Part shown: piece by piece, positions 24,765 to 32,689 of the stretch
Position numbering within the stretch: position 1 is the first letter of the stretch
How the letters are laid out: each line of letters opens with the position of its first letter
Source: Streptomyces sp. RP5T
Lineage (GTDB): Bacteria > Actinomycetota > Actinomycetes > Streptomycetales > Streptomycetaceae
DNA length: 43,620 nucleotides
Direction: 5' to 3'
Assembly: GCF_003933965.1 (NCBI RefSeq)
Contig: NZ_RSAJ01000010.1
Coordinates: forward strand, 1 to 43,620
Program-made: the position numbers and the translations under genes
The notes under the pieces: model-generated
The model's input: the letters and a program-made list of their open reading frames with translations, nothing else
What the model was told of the DNA's origin: nothing
The model's database searches: none

Positions 24765-25235
24765 TCAGCCGAACATGCCCGGCTTGTAGCCGCCGGCGGG
24801 CTGCTGGTTGATGACGTTGATGCGGTTGTAGGCGTTGATGACCGCGATCAACGAGATCAGCGCGGCGAGCTGGTCCTCGTCGTAGTGCTTGGCGGCGCCG
24901 GCCCAGGCCTCGTCCGACACCCCGCCCGCCGCGTCGGCGATCCGGGTGCCCTGCTCGGTGATCTCCAGCGCCGCGCGCTCGGCGTCGCTGAAGACGGTGG
25001 CCTCGCGCCAGGCGGCGACCAGGTGCAGCCGCTGCTGGTCCTCACCCGCGGCGACGGCGTCCTTGGTGTGCATGTCGGTACAGAACCCGCAGCCGTTGAT
25101 CTGGCTGGCCCGGATCTTCACCAGTTCCTGGGTGGTGACGGGCAGCGCCGAGTGCACCGCGGCCCCGGCCGAGTTGAGGTGCTTCATGACCTTGCCCGCG
25201 AGAGCGTTGCCGAAGAAGTTGATGCGAGCGTCCAT
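24765..25235 (-). CDS. Carboxymuconolactone decarboxylase / AhpD-like protein
   Basis: A 156-residue AhpD-fold protein. The redox pair Cys49-Gly-Phe-Cys52 and His56 (NGCGFCTDMH) match the CxxC-x3-H motif of AhpD-type peroxidase and disulfide-relay proteins; the true decarboxylases lack the cysteine pair. It therefore probably acts in thiol/peroxide chemistry. GAGGATCC precedes the ATG. It lies 84 nt downstream of the NmrA-like gene on the same strand and is probably co-transcribed from the promoter at 26152-26178. Carboxymuconolactone decarboxylase plus oxidoreductase/epimerase is the classical gene set next to ECF41 sigma factors. Confidence 0.9.
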   Translation of the reverse strand: MDARINFFGNALAGKVMKHLNSAGAAVHSALPVTTQELVKIRASQINGCGFCTDMHTKDAVAAGEDQQRLHLVAAWREATVFSDAERAALEITEQGTRIADAAGGVSDEAWAGAAKHYDEDQLAALISLIAVINAYNRINVINQQPAGGYKPGMFG

Positions 25236-25319
25236 GCAGGGATCCTCAGAGTCGAGAGATGGGAGGTGAACTGACGTGATGCTGTGCCGATTTCGGGGCC
25301 ATGGGCTCCGTGCCGGCCG

Positions 25320-26063
25320 TTACTGCTCGGTGCTCCAGTCGGCGAAGTGCGTCTCGCCGAGCTGTGCGTCGGGGCCGGGCAGCAGGTCGGACTCCTTCAG
25401 GACGGCACCCCAGTAGAGGCCCTCCGGGTCCGTCACGACCGTGCGGGGGTCGTTGTGGGCCGCGAGGCCCTGGCGGATGAAGTCCTCCAGGCTGAAGGTG
25501 TCGGGGCCGGCGATCTCGACGATTCCGTTGACCGGAGTGCCGACCGCCGTGCGTCCGACCGCCACGGCCACGTCCCCTGAGTAGATGGGCTGGATCTTGA
25601 TGGGGGCGACGGACACGGTGTCACCACTGGTCGCCGAATCCGCGAGGGTCTTGGCGAACTCGAAGAACTGCGTGGCGTGGACGATCGAGTACGGCAGTCC
25701 CGAGTCCCGGATCATGTCCTCCTGGACCTGCTTGGCCTGGAAGTAGCCGGACTGCTGGAGGCGGTCGGTGCCCACGACGGACAGCGCCAGGTGATGGGTG
25801 ACACCGGCGGCGGCCTCCGCGGCGAGCAGGTTGGTGGTGGAGGCGCGGAAGAACTCCATCACCGCGTCGTCGTCGAAGGAAGGGGAGTTGGAGACGTCGA
25901 CGACGACGGAGGCGCCCTTCAGGACGTCGGCCAGGCCTTCCCCGGTGACCGTGTTCACTCCGGTGTTCGGGGAGGCGGCCACCGCCTCATGGCCGTGTTC
26001 GTTGAGCTTGGAGACGACCTTGGACCCGATGAGTCCGGTTCCGCCGATCACTACGACCTTCAT
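25320..26063 (-). CDS. NmrA-like NAD(P)-binding protein, second copy
   Basis: A 247-residue paralogue of the protein at 9537-10280, with the same length and very similar sequence throughout. It has GGTGLIG at residues 7-13, the family block PNTGVNT, and HATQFFEF. It differs mostly in the last 70 residues. It would bind NAD(P)(H) and act as reductase, epimerase or redox sensor. The start matches the paralogue. It sits behind an exact ECF41-type promoter about 90 nt upstream and is followed by the AhpD-like gene, forming an oxidoreductase/decarboxylase operon. Confidence 0.9.
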   Translation of the reverse strand: MKVVVIGGTGLIGSKVVSKLNEHGHEAVAASPNTGVNTVTGEGLADVLKGASVVVDVSNSPSFDDDAVMEFFRASTTNLLAAEAAAGVTHHLALSVVGTDRLQQSGYFQAKQVQEDMIRDSGLPYSIVHATQFFEFAKTLADSATSGDTVSVAPIKIQPIYSGDVAVAVGRTAVGTPVNGIVEIAGPDTFSLEDFIRQGLAAHNDPRTVVTDPEGLYWGAVLKESDLLPGPDAQLGETHFADWSTEQ

Positions 26064-26151
26064 GGACTTTCCCTTCATTGATCTCGCACGGTGCCCGGTG
26101 GGTCTGCGGTGACCTCGTCCGGCTCCGGGGCGCGATGGCTCGTACCCCCTT

Positions 26152-26178
26152 GACCAGGCGGCCCCGGTATCTGTGACA
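26152..26178 (-). promoter_or_regulatory. ECF41-type promoter, exact match
   Basis: Minus strand TGTCACA-N16-GGTC, 89 nt before the NmrA-like start at 26063. It presumably also serves the AhpD-like gene. Confidence 0.83.
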
Positions 26179-26408
26179 GGGCGGCGAACAAAGATTTCGC
26201 GCCGCTGTCGAACGGCCTCCACACGGTGGGTCCGGCATCGCGGGACGCGTTGGCCAGGGTTCGGTGATTCCGGTCGGGGCGGGCCACAGGTGTGTGGCGG
26301 CGCCGCCGCCCCGGCCGGTGCGGCGGCGCGGGCCCGTTGGGTGACCACGACGAGCGCGACACCGGCCTCGGCGACCACAGCAGACAGAGAGGATCACTGG
26401 TGGGGATC
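26179..26408. other. Spacer between two minus-strand ECF41-type promoters
   Basis: About 230 nt with no convincing gene. On the minus strand, just after the upstream promoter, a short frame from GTG 26378 begins VAEAGVALVVV. This resembles the flavoprotein start region AEAGVAVLAV at 10396-12138, but it degrades at once. It may be the stub of a lost target gene or only a long leader. Confidence 0.35.
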
Positions 26409-26435
26409 GACCGGACAAGCCCTCGTTTTGTGACA
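26409..26435 (-). promoter_or_regulatory. ECF41-type promoter, exact match, without an obvious gene
   Basis: Minus strand TGTCACA-N16-GGTC. The next intact gene downstream is the NmrA-like gene 346 nt away, which already has a promoter. It could be a tandem promoter, the promoter of a deleted gene, or the start of a small RNA. Confidence 0.78.
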
Positions 26436-26580
26436 ACCTCAGCGTGCTTCGGGGCGTGGAAGTAGTCACACCGTCTGTCCGCGCGGCGGGGGAGGGGCCG
26501 CGGGTACCGTGACAAGGATTCTTCCGAACACCGCTGTGGGAGCTCTGTTCCCGCCGGATTCCGCCGAGGAGCCGAGTCGC

Positions 26581-29361
26581 ATGATCGCCAGCCCGCTTCC
26601 CGCTCTGGTCGGCAGGCAGCGTGAGTGCACGGAGCTCGACAACCTGCTGGCCGGCCTCCGGGACGGCGGTTCCCGGGTCACGGTCGTCCGGGGCGAGGCG
26701 GGCATCGGCAAGTCGGTGCTGCTGGAGTACGTGGCCGCGCAGGCGTCGCGGGAGCAGGTGACCTGGGCGCGCGGTGTCGAGGCCGACATGGAGCTCCCTT
26801 ACGCGAGCCTGCACCAGGTGTGCGCGCCCTTCCTGGACGGAGTCGAAGAACTGCCGCACCCCCAACGTGACGCCCTGCGCGTGGCGTTCGGGACGGCGGT
26901 CGGTGACCCGCCCGACCGTTTCCTGGTCGGCCTCGCCGTGCTGACCCTGCTCACCCGCGCCTCGGAGCCCCGGCCGGTGCTGGTGCTGGTCGACGACGCC
27001 CAGTGGCTGGACCAAGTGTCGTTGCAGACACTTGAGTTCGTGGCCCGCAGACTCCTCGCGGAGCCGGTCGCCATGGTGTTCGCGGTCCGCGACCCCGAGG
27101 GGCAGTCCGCGCTCGCGCGCCTGCCGGCGCTGCAACTCAGGGGACTCGACGCCCCTTCGGCCGGGGAACTCCTGGAGGGAGCTGTGGGCGGACGGCTGGA
27201 GGAGCGGGTCCGGGACCGGTTCGTGGCCGAGACGCACGGCAACCCGCTGGCACTGCTGGAGTTCTCCCGCGGCCGCAGCGCGGCCGAACTGGCCTACGGC
27301 GTCGACGCGTCGAGCGCCCCGGTGGTCCAAGGGCCGGTGGCCAGCCGCGTCGAGCGTGATTTCGCCGGGCGGCTCGGTGCGCTGCCGGCCGCGACCCGCA
27401 CCCTGCTGCTGATCGCCGCGGCGGAACCGGTCGGCGACGTACGCCTGTTGACTCGCGCGGCCGCTTCCCTCGGCATCACTCCGGACACCGCACCGGCCAA
27501 GGCAGCCGGCCTGATCGAGTTCGGTGAACCCGTACGGTTCCGGCACCCGCTGGTCCGTTCGGCGGTCTACCACGGAGCCGAGCCGGAGGAACGGCGTGCG
27601 GTGCACCGGGCCCTGGCCGAGGCCACGGACCCCCTCCTGGACCCGGATCGGCGCGCCTGGCACGCCGCGCAGGCGGCCGACGGGCCGGACGAGGAGGTCG
27701 CCGCAGGTCTGGAGCAAGCCGCGGACCGCGCCCGGCAGCGCGGTGGCATCGCGGCCGAGGCGGTTCTGCTGGAACGCGCGGTGGAGGTGACGCCCGACCC
27801 CTGGCCGCGTGGGCGCCGGGCCCTTGCGGCGGCCGAGGCGCACTTCTCGGCCGCCGCGCCCGAACGAGCCACAGAACTGGCCGCGGTGGCAGACCTGTAT
27901 CCCCTCAGCGTCCTGGACCGGGCCCGCCTGGCCCGTCTGCGGGCCAGAATCCTGTTCGCCCGCAGCCGCAGCGACGAGGCGGCACCGCTGCTCCTGAACG
28001 CGGCCGCTCAGTTCACCGCGGCCGAATCCCCTCTGGCACGGGAGACGTACCTGGAGGCGATCAGCGCGACCATCTTCGCCGGCCGCGTCCATGGACCGAC
28101 CGGCGCCCGCGCCGCGGCGATCGCGGCCCGCGCGTCCGGGGCGCCCTCCTCGGGCTCCAAGGCCGCGGACGCTCTCCTGGACGGTGTGGCGGCCCTGCTC
28201 GCGGATGGCTCCGAGACGGCCGTCCCGGCCCTGCGCGAGGCACTCGACCTGCTCGAACACGAAGAACTCCGCACCCGGGAGGCGACCGTACGGTGGCTGC
28301 TGCTGGCACCGGTCGCGCTCGAGTCGTTCATCCACTGGGCCTGGGACCTGCACGCCTGGGACACACTCGCGACGCGCGCAGTGCGTCTGGCCCGCGACAT
28401 CGGAGCACTCGGCAGCCTGCCGCCGGCTCTGATCTACGCGGGCGGGGTGCACATCCACTACGGCGACTTCGCCGAGGCCGACCGGATGATCGACGAGGCC
28501 GACGCGATCGCCACCGCGACCGGCCACGCCCCGCACAAGTACGCCACGCTCGTCCTGGCCGCGTGGCGGGGTGAGGCGGATGTCGCCGCCGGCATCATCG
28601 AAGAAGCCAGAGAGCGCGCCGCGCAGCGGGGCGAGGTATCCCTGCTCGGTGCCATGGGCTACATCCAAGGCGTACTCTTCAACGGACTGGCTCGCTACGA
28701 AGAGGCGCTCCAGGCCGCCCGCACCGGCATCGAGCACGACGGGTTCAACTTCACCGGTCTGTCGCTGGTCGAACATGTGGAGGCAGCGACACGTTGCGGT
28801 GAACTCGACCAGGCCCGCGCCTCGTTGGCCCGCCTCACCGAACTCACCCGCGCCGCCGACTCCGGATGGGCGCGGGGTGCGAGCGCACGCAGTGAGGCGC
28901 TGCTGGCCGACGGTGAGGCAGCCGACCGCCTGTACCGTACGGCGATCGAGGAATTCGGCCGCGGCGGGGTCGTCGTGGAGGTGGCACGCACCCACCTCCT
29001 GTACGGCGAGTGGCTGCGGCGCGCACAGCGCCGCGCGCAGGCCCGCGAGCACCTCCGCACGGCCCACGACATGTTCGAGGCGATGCCGGCGCGTGCGTTC
29101 GCCGAACGGGCCCGCCGTGAACTCATCGCCACCGGCGAGCAGGTGACGGCGCGGGAGGCCACACCGGCGAACGTTCTCACCCCGCAGGAGTCGCAGGTCG
29201 CAGCCCTCGCCGCCGACGGTATGACGAACGCGCGGATCGGCGCGGAGCTGTTCATCAGCCCTCATACCGTGGAATGGCACCTGCGGAAGGTCTACGTGAA
29301 GCTCGGCATCAGCTCCCGACGAGCCCTGCCGGACGTCCTCGACAGCGCACGGGCACGGTGA
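26581..29361 (+). CDS. LuxR family transcriptional regulator, large ATP-binding (LAL) type
   Basis: A 926-residue STAND-type regulator. It has Walker A GEAGIGKS and Walker B VLVLVDDAQWLD in the N-terminal AAA-like domain (about residues 10-300). A long helical, TPR-like middle follows. A C-terminal LuxR helix-turn-helix occupies about 860-920 (LTPQESQVAALAADGMTNARIG, then ISPHTVEWHLRKVY, quoted in parts). Such proteins bind ATP and an inducer before activating transcription, often of secondary-metabolite genes. ATG 26581 with GAGGAG upstream begins right at the conserved PALVGRQREC. A GTG at 26509 is an alternative start adding 24 residues. The gene stands alone on the plus strand. Confidence 0.93.
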   Translation: MIASPLPALVGRQRECTELDNLLAGLRDGGSRVTVVRGEAGIGKSVLLEYVAAQASREQVTWARGVEADMELPYASLHQVCAPFLDGVEELPHPQRDALRVAFGTAVGDPPDRFLVGLAVLTLLTRASEPRPVLVLVDDAQWLDQVSLQTLEFVARRLLAEPVAMVFAVRDPEGQSALARLPALQLRGLDAPSAGELLEGAVGGRLEERVRDRFVAETHGNPLALLEFSRGRSAAELAYGVDASSAPVVQGPVASRVERDFAGRLGALPAATRTLLLIAAAEPVGDVRLLTRAAASLGITPDTAPAKAAGLIEFGEPVRFRHPLVRSAVYHGAEPEERRAVHRALAEATDPLLDPDRRAWHAAQAADGPDEEVAAGLEQAADRARQRGGIAAEAVLLERAVEVTPDPWPRGRRALAAAEAHFSAAAPERATELAAVADLYPLSVLDRARLARLRARILFARSRSDEAAPLLLNAAAQFTAAESPLARETYLEAISATIFAGRVHGPTGARAAAIAARASGAPSSGSKAADALLDGVAALLADGSETAVPALREALDLLEHEELRTREATVRWLLLAPVALESFIHWAWDLHAWDTLATRAVRLARDIGALGSLPPALIYAGGVHIHYGDFAEADRMIDEADAIATATGHAPHKYATLVLAAWRGEADVAAGIIEEARERAAQRGEVSLLGAMGYIQGVLFNGLARYEEALQAARTGIEHDGFNFTGLSLVEHVEAATRCGELDQARASLARLTELTRAADSGWARGASARSEALLADGEAADRLYRTAIEEFGRGGVVVEVARTHLLYGEWLRRAQRRAQAREHLRTAHDMFEAMPARAFAERARRELIATGEQVTAREATPANVLTPQESQVAALAADGMTNARIGAELFISPHTVEWHLRKVYVKLGISSRRALPDVLDSARAR

Positions 29362-29440
29362 GCCGGAGCCGACAGAGATCACGATCCCACAGCGACCACG
29401 CATCACCTGTGAGCGCACGGCCCTCTGCAACGCCCGTCAG

Positions 29441-29500
29441 GCGACGTCACCTGCCCGCGCGTCCTCGACCTCGGCTGCGGCGCCGGCCAGTGGTCCACGA
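29441..29500 (+). pseudogene. Methyltransferase motif I remnant
   Basis: One frame reads RVLDLGCGAGQW (29458-29493), the classical SAM-binding motif I, with no usable continuation on either side before stop codons. It is probably a leftover of a class I methyltransferase gene. The surrounding gap (29362-29659) otherwise holds only the NDH-2 promoter. Confidence 0.45.
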
Positions 29501-29598
29501 GAACGTGCACCCTCCGGCACGCACGGCCCTGGTCCACGAAACCGACATGCGGGTGAAGAGGCCGCGCACGCAGCCTTGGCACACGATCCCGGCCACCG

Positions 29599-29625
29599 TG
29601 TCACACCGAGCGCCGACGATCGGTC
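29599..29625 (+). promoter_or_regulatory. ECF41-type promoter, exact match
   Basis: Plus strand TGTCACA-N16-GGTC, 34 nt before the GTG of the type II NADH dehydrogenase at 29660. Confidence 0.83.
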
Positions 29626-29659
29626 AAGAGGGGTAGGACCGAGAGGAATAGAGGACACC

Positions 29660-31018
29660 GTGCGTGAGATCTTGATCGTGGGGGGCGGGTACGCGGGCTT
29701 CTACACCGCGTGGGGCCTGGAGAAGAGGCTGCGGCCGGGCGAGGCGCGCGTCACCGTCGTCGACCCCCGCCCGTACATGACGTACCAGCCCTTCCTGCCC
29801 GAGGTGGTGGCCGGTTCGGTGGAGGCCCGGCACGCGGCGGTCTCGCTCCGCCGTCACCTCCACTCCACGCGTCTGGTGGCGGGCTCGGTGACGGAGATCC
29901 GCCACAGCGCGCGCACGGTCACGGTCCGCCCGGAGTCCGGGCCGTCCCTCGACCTGCACTACGACGTGCTGGTGGTCACGGCGGGGGCGGTCACCCGGAC
30001 CTTCCCGATCCCGGGGCTGAGCGATCAGGCGTACGGACTCAAGCACGTCGAGGAGGCGGTGGCGATCCGCGACCGCCTCCTCACCTCGTTCGACCGCGCG
30101 GCGGGTCTGTCGCGCGGGCCCGAACGCACCAAACTGCTGACCGTCACCGTCGTCGGTGGCGGATTCTCCGGAGTGGAGGGTTTTGGTGAACTGCTGGCCC
30201 TGGCGACCGCGTTGCTCAAGCAGTATCCGGAGATCCGCACGGACGAACCGGCCTTCCACCTGGTCGAGGCACGGGACCGCATCCTGCCCGAGGTCACGGA
30301 CCGGCCGGGCTCCTGGGTAGTGCGTTCACTGAAGAAGCGGGGGGCGCGGGTGCACCTGAACACCCAGCTGGTCTCCGCCGAGGACGGCCGGGTGCGGCTG
30401 TCGGACGGCACCGAGTACGACACCGGCCTGCTGGTGTGGACGGCCGGCAACGCCGCCAACCCGATCGTGCACAACCACAGCGACCTGCCCGTCGACGAGC
30501 GGGGCCTGCTCACCGTACGGGCGGATCTGCGGGTCACCAGGGACACCGAGGTGGTACCCGACGTCTGGGCGGCGGGGGATGACGCCTCGGTGCCCGATCT
30601 CGCGGCCGGGAGGCCGGGCGCGCACACCGTGCCCAACGCCCAGCACGCCGTCCGTCAGGGCAAGCTGCTGGCGAAGAACATCCTGGCGTCGCTGCGCGGC
30701 CGTCCGACCAGGGACTACGTGCACCGCAGTCTCGGTGTGGTGGCCACACTCGGGCTCGGCCGCGGCATCTTCCAGTACCGGGGTCTGGTCATCAAGGGGT
30801 TCCCGGCCTGGCTGATGCACCGTGGCTACCACGTTCTGGCCATACCGAGCTGGGAACGCAAGTCGCGTGTGTTCGCCGTGTGGGTCACGGCCCTTCTCTA
30901 CGGCCGCGACATCGTGTCGCTGGCGTCGGTGCAGCATCCGAGGGAGGCATTCGTCTCCCGCGGCGAACTGCGCCGAGGAGAGGAACCCGCACAGCCCGGA
31001 GGCCGGCTCACGGCGTGA
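29660..31018 (+). CDS. Type II NADH dehydrogenase-like FAD/NAD(P) oxidoreductase
   Basis: A 452-residue pyridine-nucleotide-disulfide-fold oxidoreductase of the NDH-2 type. The N-terminal FAD loop is IVGGGYAGFYTAW (residues 5-17). The NAD(H) loop is TVVGGGFSGVEGFGEL (about 163-178). The FAD-contacting segment is DVWAAGDDAS (about 308-317), and a C-terminal amphipathic part suits peripheral membrane attachment. It would pass electrons from NADH to quinone without proton pumping. GTG 29660 has AGAGGAC upstream. An exact ECF41-type promoter precedes it. Its last 11 nt overlap the convergent coiled-coil/winged-helix gene. Confidence 0.88.
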   Translation: MREILIVGGGYAGFYTAWGLEKRLRPGEARVTVVDPRPYMTYQPFLPEVVAGSVEARHAAVSLRRHLHSTRLVAGSVTEIRHSARTVTVRPESGPSLDLHYDVLVVTAGAVTRTFPIPGLSDQAYGLKHVEEAVAIRDRLLTSFDRAAGLSRGPERTKLLTVTVVGGGFSGVEGFGELLALATALLKQYPEIRTDEPAFHLVEARDRILPEVTDRPGSWVVRSLKKRGARVHLNTQLVSAEDGRVRLSDGTEYDTGLLVWTAGNAANPIVHNHSDLPVDERGLLTVRADLRVTRDTEVVPDVWAAGDDASVPDLAAGRPGAHTVPNAQHAVRQGKLLAKNILASLRGRPTRDYVHRSLGVVATLGLGRGIFQYRGLVIKGFPAWLMHRGYHVLAIPSWERKSRVFAVWVTALLYGRDIVSLASVQHPREAFVSRGELRRGEEPAQPGGRLTA

Positions 31019-31550
31019 CGGCGCGGTACAGCCCGCGGCCGGCCCGCTGGACGCGCGAGGCGCCGACGAGACGGTCGAGCGTGCTGCGGACGGCGTTGAT
31101 GCTGCCGCTGTCGGTGTCGCGCCCCAGCGCCGACGCGACGTCGCGGGCGCGGACCTCGGTGTCCCCGGCCTGCGCGAAGTACGCCAGGATCTGCTCGGTG
31201 AGCTTGCCGTACGTAGTGCCGCCGTCGGCCGCCTCGTCGCTCCTGCCTGGCGTGGCCGGAGGCTCTGCGGCGGCGTCGGTGATTGCCGCGGCGCGCGTGG
31301 CCTTCGGCTTCGCTGGTGACGGGACGCTCACGGGGGCGGGGGCCCGCAGGGACGGGGCGGCCGCCGGGCCGGTGCCGGGCATGAGCGCCTGAAGGGCGTC
31401 GAGCGCCCGCTGCACCGAACCGAGATGGGCGGTGACCGCGGCCAGTTCCCTCTCCAGAGCCTGCTTCTGGATCTCCAGCCGGGCCAGGTCCTCCTGGAGA
31501 CTTTCGGCGGTGCTCTTGATGGCGCGAGCCGTCTGGGTCATGGAGCCCAT
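31008..31550 (-). CDS. Coiled-coil plus winged-helix protein
   Basis: A 180-residue protein. Residues 8-58 form a strong heptad coiled coil (ESLQEDLARLEIQKQALERE; LGSVQRALDALQ). Residues 60-105 are an Ala/Pro-rich linker. Residues 110-178 look like a winged helix that would bind DNA (LTEQILAYFAQAGDTEVRAR; ASALGRDTDS; INAVRSTLDRLV). It is probably a dimeric DNA-binding regulator; the target is unknown. AGAGGAA precedes the ATG. The stop lies inside the 3' end of the NDH-2 gene. There is no ECF41-type promoter. Its coiled coil loosely recalls those of the two small proteins at 20585 and 31714. Confidence 0.72.
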   Translation of the reverse strand: MGSMTQTARAIKSTAESLQEDLARLEIQKQALERELAAVTAHLGSVQRALDALQALMPGTGPAAAPSLRAPAPVSVPSPAKPKATRAAAITDAAAEPPATPGRSDEAADGGTTYGKLTEQILAYFAQAGDTEVRARDVASALGRDTDSGSINAVRSTLDRLVGASRVQRAGRGLYRAVTP

Positions 31551-31713
31551 GGTTCCTCTCGTCCTCAACCCCGTGTCCTGGCGGGACCGCTCGATGTCCC
31601 GGCCCGCCCACCGGCGCGGCACCGGGGGATGCTGGCGCACATCATATGCAGCGGTACCGTCGGCCGAGAACAAAGTGGGCGGTCCCACGCAGAACACACC
31701 GTTGATCGGGCCG

Positions 31714-31938
31714 TCAGAGAGGGCGGGCCGGGGACGGAGTGAGCCCCGTGGCCCTCCGGTCGGGGGTGCCTGCTGCGGGCAGCCGTCCGATCTGCTCGGA
31801 CACCGCGCGGATCCGGGCGTCCACCTCGGCGATCGCCTCCTGGAGCATTCCGAGCCGTGCCTCCAGGACGGCGGCCTCCGCGGCGAGCAAGGCGGTGACG
31901 TCGGCTGGGTCGTTACGGCGGTCGGCGTCTCGCGTCAT
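31714..31938 (-). CDS. Small coiled-coil protein, paralogue B
   Basis: A 74-residue protein homologous to the 78-residue protein at 20585-20821. Residues 10-55 are a continuous heptad helix (DPADVTALLAAEAAVLEARL; MLQEAIAEVDARIRAVSEQI), followed by a short polar tail. It has no catalytic motif. It lies about 157 nt behind an exact ECF41-type promoter, with no other gene between. The ATG at 31938 has GGGA and GAGG upstream, the latter very close, so the exact start is less certain. Two paralogues in one regulon suggest a specific role, which cannot be named from sequence. Confidence 0.7.
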   Translation of the reverse strand: MTRDADRRNDPADVTALLAAEAAVLEARLGMLQEAIAEVDARIRAVSEQIGRLPAAGTPDRRATGLTPSPARPL

Positions 31939-32094
31939 CCTCGTGTCCCGCCTCGGCCCGCGCCGGAAGTCCGGCGGACGGGCTTCGGGGGACCGGCGTT
32001 CGCCCGTGCGTGACTGATGAATGTCCCTGCCATGCTTCTCCTTGGTCGCCGCGGGGCCCGGGCACGGACCGCCACGAGCCGTCGACACCGCATT

Positions 32095-32121
32095 GACCGG
32101 GTGGGGGAGGAAGCTGTGACA
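32095..32121 (-). promoter_or_regulatory. ECF41-type promoter, exact match
   Basis: Minus strand TGTCACA-N16-GGTC. The first gene downstream is small coiled-coil paralogue B (start 31938). The leader would be about 150 nt. Confidence 0.82.
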
Positions 32122-32141
32122 GCCACCGCACGGCCGCCACG

Positions 32142-32574
32142 TCACGGCAGTTCGCAGCCCGGGGACGGCGCGTCCTGGGAGAAGGGGGAGCCGTGCGGCA
32201 GGACGTGGAGGACCTCCAGGATGAGGTCGGTGGCTCCCTGGCTCTCGCCGATGCGTGCGTGGTCCGCACTCGACGGCTCCCTCAGGGAGCTGCCTTCTTC
32301 ATACACGCCGTCGTAGGCGCAGGAAGCGTCGAAGTGGCTCAGCGTGCCCTGCTGGACGAAGGCGTACAGGGAGCCGTCGTGGTAATGCCACCCGGTCGTC
32401 CGGCCGGGCGGGATGGTGATCTCGCGGAGGACGTAGTCGGTGTCGCCGACAGTCCGCTGGGCCAGGACCGGCCGCTGACGCCGGGGTCGCCGGGGCGGCC
32501 TGGGTGGTTGTCGAGGCGAGCGAGAGCTACGTGAAACAGGCTCCGACGGCAGCGGTGCGTGCTGAAGTACGCAT
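32142..32574 (-). pseudogene. Secreted cupin gene broken by a stop and a frameshift
   Basis: The 3' part (from about 32490 to 32142) encodes a cupin core (VLREITIPPGRTTGWHYHDG, then LYAFVQQGTLSHFD). The natural start is ATG 32574 with AAGGGAA upstream. It reads MRTSARTAAVGACFT, hits TAG, then continues in the same frame LSLASTTTQAAPATPASAA, which is plainly the rest of a signal peptide and linker. A frameshift is then needed to reach PVLAQRTVGDTDY and the cupin core. An uninterrupted frame from ATG 32612 exists but replaces the signal peptide with Pro/Arg-rich nonsense. Either the gene is inactivated or two sequencing errors are present. Confidence 0.65.
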
Positions 32575-32689
32575 GATGTTCCCTTCGGTACGTGAGGGCG
32601 AAGGTCGGCCATGTTGGAGCCGCACCCCGGCACGGCCTGCGCGCCGGGGGCGGCCGACCGGCGCCGTGGGGGCGGCAGGGAGGATGTGC

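Noticed and set aside
25987..29430. Very long open frame on the minus strand (1147 residues)
   Set aside because: It lies opposite the LuxR-family ATPase gene, has no recognisable domain and an Arg/Gly/Gln-rich composition typical of antisense frames in high-GC DNA.
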